From the IMG/VR virus record IMGVR_UViG_3300042555_000278, positions 1 to 27,681 of that record: DNA of 27,681 nucleotides; one strand, given 5' to 3'. This stretch comes from a virus. The number at the start of each line of letters is the position of its first letter. Position 1 is the stretch's first letter. The notes beneath the pieces are model-generated. The model was not told the DNA's origin. It searched no databases and saw only the letters and a list, made by a program, of their open reading frames with translations. The translations under genes and the position numbers were made by a program. Below are positions 8,006 to 16,178 of this stretch, in pieces.

Positions 8006-11000
8006 ATGAATTTTGAAAAATATATTGGTATTCCTTACGTTGAAAAAGGTAGGGATATCACAGGATTAGATTGTTATGGTTTGGTACGATTGATTTATAA
8101 AAACGAATTAGATATTAATTTACCAAGTTTTGTGACAGAGTATGATCCTTCAGATAATCAGCGTTTAGAGGACTTGTTCGCTCAATATAAAGAAGGTTGG
8201 GAATCTGTAGATAATCCAAAAGTAGGTGATGTTGTAATCTTTAGAATTTTTGGATACGAATCACACATCGGTATCTGCATCGGTGATAATAAATTTTTAC
8301 ATGTGCGTGAAGGTAAAGATAGCGTAATTGAATCTTTAGATAATGCTAAATGGTCAAAACGCATTACTGGCTTCTTTAAATACTCCGAACAAAAGAATGC
8401 GATACTGAACACAATTCCGCATCCATTAAAAACAGAACGTTACACATTGGCAATTGTTCCCGGAACTACAGTAGCTGAGATTGTAAAAGATATCAGTGAA
8501 AAATATAATGTTGCTGTTGAATTAAAAAGTAGAATCAGTGTTCTAATAAACGGTAGAGTTATTGCTCAAGAAAAATGGTCAGATACTGTTGTTAATCAAT
8601 CTGATGTAATTGAGTATAGAGCTGTTCCCGGTAAAGATGCCCTAAGAACTTTAGCATTAATAGCTGTTGTTTATTTTGCTCCTATGCTCGCAGGTGCTGC
8701 TGAATTTGCATACATGGGTACTGCTGCTGCTACTGCAGCGGGTTCTGCTGCGGTATATACTGCAGCATACGCTGCCACAGTGCTTGTTGGTTCCGCACTA
8801 ATCAATGCTATCGCACCCATCAGACCACCCGTACAAGGTGCTAGTAATGATCCGGGTTCTGCTGAACGTCAATTAATGGTTAACGGTGGTTCAAACCGTG
8901 GTAATCCTTATGGCTCAATTCCCGTAGTACTTGGTAAAGTTAGAATGACACCGTTACTTGGTTCCAATAACTTTTTAACTTATGAAAATGAGAGAGATAG
9001 TTATTTGTCAATGCTGCTAGTGTGGGGTTATGGCCCATTGAATATCGATGATACTTCTTATAAGATTGGTGATGTACCTTTAATTAGTTTTACAGATTAT
9101 AATAAAATTACATTAGATCGCAAAAGTGAACCAACTGCAGAAGTAAAAAGAAATTTTGATGCAATATATGGTAAAGATGTTACTCAGGTAAATACCCTTG
9201 TAGAATTAGTATGCGATGGTAACCCTGAAACTTCTACTAATATTAATTATTCTGGATCAGAAACCTCTGGATATTATACTGAAACAGGTGAATACTTTAG
9301 TTATTTTGATATAAGATTTACAGGTGTAACTTCAGGTCGTAATATTGAGGCGTATTTTACATCAAGTAACACTAGCTCTTGGTCACTTTCTTATACCAAT
9401 TTATCAAACGTAGTTGTAACCGATATTTCAAGTACTCAGAAAAAAATAACAGCAACAACTATTGCTGATGATCGAAACTTTTTTCCAACAAAAATTACAT
9501 ATGTATTGTCACCACTTGCAACAGGTACTTATACTGCTACAGTTCTTTCTAATGTATCTCCCGGTCCTTGGTTTGAAGCTGCTACAAATGAAGTTGTAAA
9601 TAGTGTCACTTTGGCATTACATTTTCCACAAGGATTAAGACGCATCGCTGTTCAAGGCGAATCTGCTGGTAATTCTTATCCTGTTTCTGTATCTTTCAGA
9701 GCAGAATATTCAATTGACAATGGTTCTACATGGAGCCTATTAGAGAGCTTTTCAATTGGCGGTGATGCTGTCAAAAAAGACGCATTCACTAATACTAAAA
9801 CTTACAATGGTTTAAATTATTCTCAAATGATTGTAAGAGTACGTAGAGAAACTGGAGATAATACAGAAGATAATCCAACCTATAGGTATTATTTTACATC
9901 AAATTTACAGAATGTAACTTTTCTTCGTAATACAAATCCTGCAGTTGATCCTGTAGATACGAAAATTGCTAAAACTGCTTTTAAAATTAAAGCAACAGAT
10001 CAATTAAATGGTAATATTCAGGGAATTAGTGCAGTTGTACAAACATATTGTAAGGTTTGGAATGGTACGAATTGGGTGGATGGTGTTACAAGTAATCCTG
10101 CAGCATTGATGAGGTATGTTCTAGAGCATCCTGCCAACCCTCGTAAAATTACGAACGCATCCTCTCAGATTAATTTAAATCAATTACAATATTTTTATGA
10201 GTATTGCACAACAAGAGGTTTTGAGTATAATGGTACTTTAGGTGAAGCTCGTAGTGTATTAGAAGTTATTCGTGATATATGTGCTGCTGGTAGGGCTAGT
10301 CCTGCATTGGTAGACGGTAAGTGGACAGTTGTTATTGACGAGGTAAAAACAAATATAGTACAGCACTTTACTCCACACAATAGTTGGGGTTTTGAAGGTG
10401 CAAAAAGTTTACCTAAACGTCCAGATGGTTTGCGTGTAACTTATTACGATCAAGATCAAGATTATCAGGAAGCTGAGATTATTGTATATGATATTGGTAA
10501 AGATTCAAGTAATGCGAATTTATTTGAAAGCATAACTCTTCCGGGTGTAACTAAAAAATCACTAGTTATTGATCATGCGAAGTGGCACATGGCTCAAATG
10601 AAATTACGCCCTGAGGTTTACACATTAAACTCTGATATTGAATATCTAGTATGTAATCGTGGTGATCGTGTAAAGGTTATGCATGATGTTCCGATGTGGG
10701 GTTTGGGTTCTGGTCGTATTAAAAATAGAATTTCAAATACTCAACTTGAGTTGGATGAAGATGTACCAATGAAAGCTGGTTTGCAGTATACTATCAGATT
10801 CAGAAGTAAATCAGGTGTGTCTGTTACAAGAGATGTAGTACCTAAAACTACAGACGATTATTATAGTGAAATTGAGCTGGTCAGTTCTGTAACAACAGAC
10901 GAAGCAGATGCTTTAGATTTGTTCTTATTCGGGGAAATTAGTCAGGAGTCACAAGACCTGATTGTTCTAGGTATTGAACCAACGGCAAATAATTCGGCAA

Positions 11001-13207
11001 GAATAACTCTAGTCGATTATGGCGTAACACCTCAATATAATATCTTTACTGATTATCTGAATTTAAGTGCATCTACATTGTTTGAATCACAGTTAACTTT
11101 ACCACCTGTACTACAAGTACAAGCTTTCGGTAATAAGGTTCCAACTATTACAGGTTTTCTAAGTGACGAATCTGTGATGGAAAGAGTATCTAAAGGAATT
11201 TTCAAATATAATATTAGTGTTGCATACTTCAATAATTCCCAATTACCCCCTGTTGTAGAATCTGTCGAAGTTCAGTATGATTTAAGTAGTTCTGAATCAG
11301 GTGTAAATTTACGATCAATATTTGTACCGTATCAAAAAGGTTCTGCAACAATCAGTGATGTAAAAGAAGGTGAAACCTATAAAGTTAGAATGCGGTATAT
11401 TGCTCGTGATGGTAAAGTAGGTAATTGGTCGGAATATGGTAATCATACAGTGGTTGGTAAAACTAACCCTCCATCTCAGGTTACCGAATTCAACGTTTCT
11501 GCTGATAAATCAAGTGGTCAGTTATTGTTATCATGGCATCCTAACTTAGAACTTGATACCAGCACTTACGAAGTTCGTACAGAAGATACAGGATGGGGTA
11601 TTGGCGATGTTAATAGAGTTTTTTATGGCGACAATACCAATGCTTTCGTTAAGTATGTTACAAACGGTTCTGCTACCTTCTATATTCGGGCAGTTGATAG
11701 TTCGGGCAATTATAGTTTAACATCTAGTGTGGTTACTTTCATTCCAAGTGCAGTGCCGAACATTAGTGATATTGTTTATTCATATGCAGATACTGCATTG
11801 ACCAGTGCAACTATAACATTGAACTGGACAGACATAACTGACAGTGAGTTTGATGTAGCTTTTTATGAATTGACTTACAATGATGATATTCGTACAGTAA
11901 GAGCTAACAATATTACGTTACCTGCTGACTGGTTGGGTGATCGTACATTTATAGTAAAAACAGTAGATGTACACGGTAATAAATCTTCAGGTTATTCTGA
12001 AACTATTGCCAAGATTGCCCCTAATCCTCCAACAGACGTAAGAGCACAGGTTGTAGATAACACAGTGATGTTATACTGGACATTACCAGTTAGAACATCA
12101 TTACCTATTGATCACATCTTGATTAAAAAAGGTGCTACATGGGATACTGCTACCGTTCTAGGTGATAAGAAAGGTGAATTCACAACAATCAATGAAAGTA
12201 TTGGTGGTAATTTTACTTATTGGTTATCTGCTGTTGATACTGAAAGTGTACAAAGTACACCTGTATCCATAACTACACTAGTTTCTGAACCCCCTGATTT
12301 CGTATTCCATGCTGAATTTGATAGTACTTTTACAGGTACAAAATCTTCAGCTACATTTGATGGTAGTGTATTAGCATTACCCATTAATACTACGGAAACG
12401 TTTGATGAGCACTTTACTACAAGATCATGGAGTACACCAGAAGATCAGATTAACGCAGGTTATCCTGTATTTATTCAACCTTCTGTTAGCACTGGTTACT
12501 ATGAAGAGATTTTTGATTTTGGTCAACCTCTAGCTTCTAGTCGAGTGCTATTGACTTACAATGGAAATGCAGTTGCTGGTTCACCTATTGTTGTACCAAG
12601 AATCAGTTTGTCACTTGACAATTCTACTTACATAGATTATAATGGAGTAACTGATGTATTTGGATTAAACTTTAGATATGTAAAAATTAGACTTACAGTT
12701 ACCAGTGTTCCAACAAACATAGGGTTGTATGAGATTACACAAATTAATGTAAGACTTGATGCAAAATTAAAGAACGATGCAGGAACAGTATCTGCTGTTT
12801 CAGCGGACTCTCTTGGTACGATTATAAACTTTAACAAAGAATTTATTGATATACAGAGTATAACATTATCACCTTTAGCCACCACACCTGTAATCTCGGT
12901 ATACGATATTAAAGATGCTTTTGTCTCTGGTACGTATTCAATTACTTCCGGTGTTTGTACTGTAAGTATAGATAACCACGGTATGATTACTGGTCAGAAT
13001 ATTAAATTATTTATTAATTCAGGTTCTGGTAATACAGGTATCTATACCATAACGAGCTATTCAACAAATAGTTTTACAGTAAACATGGCAGTGGATGACA
13101 CAACTGGTGGTTGCTCAATGTATCCTCAATCTTTTAGAGTTTATTTATTCAACAATTCTGGTTCAAGAGTAAGCGCAAATACTTCTTGGTCTATTAAAGG
13201 ATATTAA
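8006..13207 (+). CDS. Tail tip fusion: NlpC/P60 peptidase + gpI-like + gpJ-like central tip/host-specificity protein
   Basis: 1733 residues. Residues 1-125 form an NlpC/P60 domain with catalytic candidates C23 (G-L-D-C-Y-G), H87 (E-S-H-I-G) and H99, matching lambda gpK's peptidase part. Residues about 145-210 are ubiquitin-like and are followed by an Ala-rich hydrophobic stretch to about 275, as in lambda gpI. The rest is gpJ-like: N-P-Y-G-S-I-P-V-V-L-G-K near 300, Y-L-S-M-L-L-V-W-G-Y-G-P-L near 332, then the long tip body and fibronectin III-like repeats from about 1150. In lambda these are three separate proteins, so a single polypeptide is the oddity. The frame is uninterrupted and the domain order is K-I-J. 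Peptidase action on peptidoglycan at entry and receptor contact by the C terminus are inferred. Confidence 0.87.
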   Translation: MNFEKYIGIPYVEKGRDITGLDCYGLVRLIYKNELDINLPSFVTEYDPSDNQRLEDLFAQYKEGWESVDNPKVGDVVIFRIFGYESHIGICIGDNKFLHVREGKDSVIESLDNAKWSKRITGFFKYSEQKNAILNTIPHPLKTERYTLAIVPGTTVAEIVKDISEKYNVAVELKSRISVLINGRVIAQEKWSDTVVNQSDVIEYRAVPGKDALRTLALIAVVYFAPMLAGAAEFAYMGTAAATAAGSAAVYTAAYAATVLVGSALINAIAPIRPPVQGASNDPGSAERQLMVNGGSNRGNPYGSIPVVLGKVRMTPLLGSNNFLTYENERDSYLSMLLVWGYGPLNIDDTSYKIGDVPLISFTDYNKITLDRKSEPTAEVKRNFDAIYGKDVTQVNTLVELVCDGNPETSTNINYSGSETSGYYTETGEYFSYFDIRFTGVTSGRNIEAYFTSSNTSSWSLSYTNLSNVVVTDISSTQKKITATTIADDRNFFPTKITYVLSPLATGTYTATVLSNVSPGPWFEAATNEVVNSVTLALHFPQGLRRIAVQGESAGNSYPVSVSFRAEYSIDNGSTWSLLESFSIGGDAVKKDAFTNTKTYNGLNYSQMIVRVRRETGDNTEDNPTYRYYFTSNLQNVTFLRNTNPAVDPVDTKIAKTAFKIKATDQLNGNIQGISAVVQTYCKVWNGTNWVDGVTSNPAALMRYVLEHPANPRKITNASSQINLNQLQYFYEYCTTRGFEYNGTLGEARSVLEVIRDICAAGRASPALVDGKWTVVIDEVKTNIVQHFTPHNSWGFEGAKSLPKRPDGLRVTYYDQDQDYQEAEIIVYDIGKDSSNANLFESITLPGVTKKSLVIDHAKWHMAQMKLRPEVYTLNSDIEYLVCNRGDRVKVMHDVPMWGLGSGRIKNRISNTQLELDEDVPMKAGLQYTIRFRSKSGVSVTRDVVPKTTDDYYSEIELVSSVTTDEADALDLFLFGEISQESQDLIVLGIEPTANNSARITLVDYGVTPQYNIFTDYLNLSASTLFESQLTLPPVLQVQAFGNKVPTITGFLSDESVMERVSKGIFKYNISVAYFNNSQLPPVVESVEVQYDLSSSESGVNLRSIFVPYQKGSATISDVKEGETYKVRMRYIARDGKVGNWSEYGNHTVVGKTNPPSQVTEFNVSADKSSGQLLLSWHPNLELDTSTYEVRTEDTGWGIGDVNRVFYGDNTNAFVKYVTNGSATFYIRAVDSSGNYSLTSSVVTFIPSAVPNISDIVYSYADTALTSATITLNWTDITDSEFDVAFYELTYNDDIRTVRANNITLPADWLGDRTFIVKTVDVHGNKSSGYSETIAKIAPNPPTDVRAQVVDNTVMLYWTLPVRTSLPIDHILIKKGATWDTATVLGDKKGEFTTINESIGGNFTYWLSAVDTESVQSTPVSITTLVSEPPDFVFHAEFDSTFTGTKSSATFDGSVLALPINTTETFDEHFTTRSWSTPEDQINAGYPVFIQPSVSTGYYEEIFDFGQPLASSRVLLTYNGNAVAGSPIVVPRISLSLDNSTYIDYNGVTDVFGLNFRYVKIRLTVTSVPTNIGLYEITQINVRLDAKLKNDAGTVSAVSADSLGTIINFNKEFIDIQSITLSPLATTPVISVYDIKDAFVSGTYSITSGVCTVSIDNHGMITGQNIKLFINSGSGNTGIYTITSYSTNSFTVNMAVDDTTGGCSMYPQSFRVYLFNNSGSRVSANTSWSIKGY

Positions 13208-13210
13208 AAT

Positions 13211-14311
13211 ATGGCAGATCATTTAAAGCCGACAATTACAAGTATTTATTCTGACTTTGTTGCTGAAATGGATGCGCGATTTGACGATTTAGCGGTGGGG
13301 CTAGACCCCTCCGCTACTACCGCAACTAACGTGACCACGAATGCAATACGATGGATTAGCACAAGTAATAAATGGCAAAAATATAACGGTAGTACTTGGA
13401 GTGATTTAAGTTCACTATATAGTATAAATATTAGTGGTAACGCTGGTACAGTAACTAACGGTGTTTACACCAATGGTTCATATTCCAATCCAACATGGAT
13501 TACTGCTCTTGCAGGTTCTAAAATTACTGGCGATATTGCTGGTAATTCAAGTACCGCCACTGCATTAGCTACTGCAAGAAATATCAATGGTGTGGCTTTT
13601 AATGGTACTGCTGCTATCAGCGTTAACCTAAACAATAGTGTTATATTTAACAATACTGGTACAGGTGGTGCTTCAGGTGCTTCTTTCAACGGTGGCAATG
13701 GCCTTACAGTGAGTTATAACACGATTGGTGCTCCTAGTACAACTGGTGTTGATGCGTCCGGTACATGGGGTATCAATATCTCTGGTAATGCAGCAACAGT
13801 CACCAATGGTGTTTATAATAATAGTGGTACATACAGTATAAATATTACAGGTAGGGCTTATCCTCGCCGTTCTGATGGTTCAGATTTAAATTTTAACTGG
13901 TCAGGTCAGAGTGGGCAACCGCCGTGGCTTTGGGGGGGTTCAGATGGTAATGAGATGTATGTCTATAATCCATCAAACTTTAATGTCAATTATGCCAATA
14001 GCGCAGGAACTACAAACTACGCTACAAATGCTGGTAACGCATCTACAGTATCCTCTGTATCTACATCTCAAGTGTTGAATGCTACTGCTGCTGCAAGTGC
14101 TGGTGCTGTTGGTACTTACGCTCTTGCCATGTTGGTAAGTGGGCCAAGTACTGCGGTTTTTAACTCTACTACTTCAGGTTCTAATTTACGAAACTCTGCT
14201 GCGGGGCTTGTTGGAGGTGGTGGTTATTTGTCCGGGACATGGAGATGTATGGGCCTATCTGCCCAAGCAGCAGACTCCACTGGTGTAACTCTCTGGCTCC
14301 GTATCTCTTAA
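13211..14311 (+). CDS. Tail fibre / receptor-binding protein
   Basis: 366 residues, rich in Gly, Asn, Ser, Thr and Ala. A short helical N terminus is followed by repeats of the fibre-type motif I-S-G-N-A-x-T-V-T-N-G-V-Y (near residues 75 and 192), plus related G-N-S-S-T-A-T-A and N-A-G-N-A-S-T-V segments. Such repeats are usual in trimeric beta-structured phage fibre shafts. The C terminus (G-T-Y-A-L-A-M-L near 300, then G-T-W-R-C-M-G and L-W-L-R-I-S at the end) resembles a compact fibre tip domain. It directly follows the J-like tip protein, with 3 bases between them, where lambda-type phages keep side or tip fibres. Receptor specificity cannot be read from sequence. No chaperone or depolymerase motif is seen. 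Confidence 0.78.
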   Translation: MADHLKPTITSIYSDFVAEMDARFDDLAVGLDPSATTATNVTTNAIRWISTSNKWQKYNGSTWSDLSSLYSINISGNAGTVTNGVYTNGSYSNPTWITALAGSKITGDIAGNSSTATALATARNINGVAFNGTAAISVNLNNSVIFNNTGTGGASGASFNGGNGLTVSYNTIGAPSTTGVDASGTWGINISGNAATVTNGVYNNSGTYSINITGRAYPRRSDGSDLNFNWSGQSGQPPWLWGGSDGNEMYVYNPSNFNVNYANSAGTTNYATNAGNASTVSSVSTSQVLNATAAASAGAVGTYALAMLVSGPSTAVFNSTTSGSNLRNSAAGLVGGGGYLSGTWRCMGLSAQAADSTGVTLWLRIS

Positions 14312-14319
14312 GGATTATT

Positions 14320-14532
14320 ATGCAATCTCAACTTACATCACTTATAAATCCACAATGGATAAATGAAGAACATACAATGATTGATTGTTTAATTACAACA
14401 ACACAATTTGATGAAGTATTACCTTTTACAGCGAATAAGAATGATATTGAACCACATGGTCGTGCCATTTTTGCAGACATTGTTTCAGGTAAATATGGTA
14501 CAATAGCTGATTATTCAACAACTACGAGTTAA
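14320..14532 (+). CDS. Small fibre-associated protein, hypothetical
   Basis: 70 residues from ATG 14320 with AGGA five bases upstream; a longer upstream in-frame start at 14239 would overlap the fibre gene by 73 bases and has no such site. The C-terminal half reads N-D-I-E-P-H-G-R-A-I-F-A-D-I-V-S-G-K-Y-G, a pattern seen in short phage proteins and in N- or C-terminal pieces of fibre assembly proteins. It lies between two fibre-type genes, so a role in fibre folding or attachment is plausible, but no function can be shown. There is no signal peptide and no membrane segment. Confidence 0.6.
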   Translation: MQSQLTSLINPQWINEEHTMIDCLITTTQFDEVLPFTANKNDIEPHGRAIFADIVSGKYGTIADYSTTTS

Positions 14533-14582
14533 GTAGTCTAATATCAATAACATGATTTTAATATTAATTAAGAGGTTTAACA

Positions 14583-15011
14583 ATGGGAACCGTAACTCAA
14601 TATGATTTAGCACATATACAGGGAGCATTAGGTGGAGCTAGTCCTATATCCATGAGTGAGTATTACCGTGGTGGCTCTTATGTTCCGACAACTGGAACAA
14701 CAACTGTCACGGAAGGCCCGTTTTATACGTCCAATAGCTATGAGTTTACTCAAACATCGTCAGGTATTGTCACTATTTATTGGGCTGGAAGTTTGATTAC
14801 GCAAGGCTCATATGGAGCTACTGTGACAAGTGTTTCTTATGGGGGTTATGTTTATGTCCGTGGTGCATACGTGAGTGGTAGCGGTTCGGGTTTTTTCCCA
14901 GCACGTTATTACATCAGCCGCCAGTACAATACATCAGTCAGTATTAACACGGGTGTACCTTCGTCTGGACAAATAGCCATAAGCCAACTCTATGGGGCAA
15001 GAAATCCATGA
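14583..15011 (+). CDS. Small tail/fibre structural protein with I-S-x-S-x-x-Y-G motifs
   Basis: 142 residues, AAGAGG ribosome-binding site. The protein is Gly/Ser/Thr/Tyr-rich and predicted mostly beta. Near residue 22 it has P-I-S-M-S-E-Y-Y-R-G-G and near the C terminus G-Q-I-A-I-S-Q-L-Y-G-A-R-N-P; these are two copies of a motif (I-S-x-S-x-x-Y-G) that is common in phage tail-tip and fibre proteins. The middle is a beta-sandwich-like domain with repeated aromatic/Gly pairs. It closes the structural gene run, before a promoter and terminator and the lysis genes, and is likely a virion decoration or receptor-binding component. The specific role is not known. Confidence 0.62.
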   Translation: MGTVTQYDLAHIQGALGGASPISMSEYYRGGSYVPTTGTTTVTEGPFYTSNSYEFTQTSSGIVTIYWAGSLITQGSYGATVTSVSYGGYVYVRGAYVSGSGSGFFPARYYISRQYNTSVSINTGVPSSGQIAISQLYGARNP

Positions 15012-15021
15012 TAAATAATCC

Positions 15022-15050
15022 TTGATTTCTATCAATACTAATGATATAAT
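15022..15050 (+). promoter_or_regulatory. Sigma70-type promoter P2 for the lysis genes
   Basis: TTGATT (15022-15027), a 17-base spacer and TATAAT (15045-15050), with TGA just before the -10 (extended -10). Transcription should start near 15057, just before the UUCG hairpin at 15063-15082. It matches P1 in layout and would express the lysis cassette separately from the tail genes. Confidence 0.8.
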
Positions 15051-15062
15051 AAATCATTACTT

Positions 15063-15092
15063 AGGTCACCTTCGGGTGGCCTATTTTATTTT
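15063..15092 (+). terminator. UUCG-loop intrinsic terminator / 5' hairpin
   Basis: An 8-base-pair stem (15063-15070 with 15075-15082, one G-U pair) is capped by the stable TTCG tetraloop and followed by a T-rich tract. It terminates transcripts arriving from the tail genes. For RNA begun at P2 it lies only about six bases from the 5' end, where it cannot terminate but could protect the mRNA end. Confidence 0.85.
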
Positions 15093-15127
15093 GCGATAGT
15101 TATTAATCTGAAGTTGAAAGTAGTAGT

Positions 15128-15355
15128 ATGTCTGAACAAATTGAACACCGAGTAATAAAATTAGAATTAAAAGTAGAAGATCATGCTGAAGAATTAAAGA
15201 AACTTCAGGATATTTCTTCTGATTTACGTAGCTCATTAACTGGTATTGAGAACACATTAAATCAAATTAAATATTTAGCTATTGGTGCAGTATTGGTTGT
15301 ATTATCTCAAGCAATCGGAATCACAAACGTTGTAAAACTTATGTTAGGTGTGTGA
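15128..15355 (+). CDS. XhlA-like membrane protein of the lysis region
   Basis: 75 residues. Residues 1-48 are a charged amphipathic helix or coiled coil (E-H-R-V-I-K-L-E-L-K-V, then heptad-like Leu/Ile). Residues about 50-68 form one transmembrane helix, and the tail is short. This matches haemolysin XhlA-like proteins, which occur in phage lysis modules, often beside a holin. It may support or regulate the holin or be a pinholin-like factor; sequence alone does not settle this. The ribosome-binding site is weak (GAAAGTAG). The TGA overlaps the next start as TGATG. Promoter P2 lies 78 bases upstream. Confidence 0.68.
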   Translation: MSEQIEHRVIKLELKVEDHAEELKKLQDISSDLRSSLTGIENTLNQIKYLAIGAVLVVLSQAIGITNVVKLMLGV

Positions 15356-15837
15356 TGATTGATCCGGTAAGCGCATTCGCCTTAGCTACGGCTGCTTATA
15401 ATGCAGTTAAACAAGGTATCGAAGTGGGTAGAGAATTGCACGAAGTATCAGGTGCTCTAGGTAAATTCTTTAAGGCTTCTACAGACATAAAAGAAGCTGC
15501 AGAACACAAGGCCAAACCTTCCATATTTAAGAAACTATTGGATAAGGGTTCTGTTGAGCAAGAGGCTTTAGATAATTTAGTAAGACGTAGAACTATTATC
15601 AAACAAGAATATGAATTAATGATGATGGTTAAGATGCAATATGGTGAATATGCTTACAATGAAATGCTAGAAGAGCGTAGAAAGATTTCCGTAGAGAGAA
15701 TCAAAGCTGAAAAACTACAAAAAGCTCATCAGAAACAAGTGCTTGAAAATGTTTTCATGTATTCACTATTAGCTGTACTTTTATACATTTCATATTTATT
15801 AATTATGTTTGCATATTCATTAATGCAAGGTGTTTGA
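15355..15837 (+). CDS. Phage coiled-coil protein with C-terminal membrane anchor
   Basis: 160 residues from ATG 15355, overlapping the previous stop by one base; a GTG three bases earlier is in frame. The N terminus (D-P-V-S-A-F-A-L-A-T-A-A-Y) is a hydrophobic helix with small residues. Residues 24-130 are strongly charged and helical, with V-E-Q-E-A-L-D and E-M-L-E-E-R-R-K-I. Residues about 133-156 form a transmembrane helix. Proteins of this layout are recurrent in lysis regions of marine and environmental phages, where their function is undefined. Context suggests a role in holin control or membrane disruption; this is inference. It overlaps no other gene apart from the one-base coupling. 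Confidence 0.65.
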   Translation: MIDPVSAFALATAAYNAVKQGIEVGRELHEVSGALGKFFKASTDIKEAAEHKAKPSIFKKLLDKGSVEQEALDNLVRRRTIIKQEYELMMMVKMQYGEYAYNEMLEERRKISVERIKAEKLQKAHQKQVLENVFMYSLLAVLLYISYLLIMFAYSLMQGV

Positions 15838-15838
15838 T

Positions 15839-16177
15839 ATGACAAAAAAACTAGAAACAAACTCAGTCTATAACCAGTTTGATATGGATGGTGACGGTAC
15901 TGTATCTGACGAAGAATTAAGCCGTAGTGAAAAAATGCTGCAGATTGATAACATGGATAAACTTGCTGACCAACAGCGGTTAATGGCATGGGCTGCATTA
16001 TTCTTACCGTTTATTACAATAATTATAATGACACTACCTTTTGTCAGTGCAGAAAAAGTTAATCTCGTAATGGGTTTAGCTACTACATTCTCTGCAGCAA
16101 TGGGAACAATTGTTGTTGCATTCATGGCTGCTACTGCTTATGTGCGTGGTTCTATGAATAAAGAAAATAAGGACTAA
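15839..16177 (+). CDS. EF-hand two-helix membrane protein, holin candidate
   Basis: 112 residues from ATG 15839 with AAGG eight bases upstream. Residues 15-26 are a canonical 12-residue EF-hand loop: D15, D17, D19 at positions 1, 3, 5, Gly at 6, a hydrophobic at 8 and Glu at 12. Residues about 49-68 and 76-101 form two transmembrane helices, with a short charged C terminus. Two-helix size and place between XhlA-like and spanin genes suit a class II-type holin. An EF-hand on the cytoplasmic side suggests binding of Ca2+ or Mg2+. Similar EF-hand membrane proteins occur in other environmental phages. Holin function is inferred from topology and neighbours. Confidence 0.68.
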   Translation: MTKKLETNSVYNQFDMDGDGTVSDEELSRSEKMLQIDNMDKLADQQRLMAWAALFLPFITIIIMTLPFVSAEKVNLVMGLATTFSAAMGTIVVAFMAATAYVRGSMNKENKD

Positions 16178-16178
16178 C

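Noticed and set aside
13211-15011. Depolymerase or integrase/lysogeny genes near the fibres
   Set aside because: No pectate-lyase-like, integrase, repressor or attachment-site features were seen anywhere in the window.
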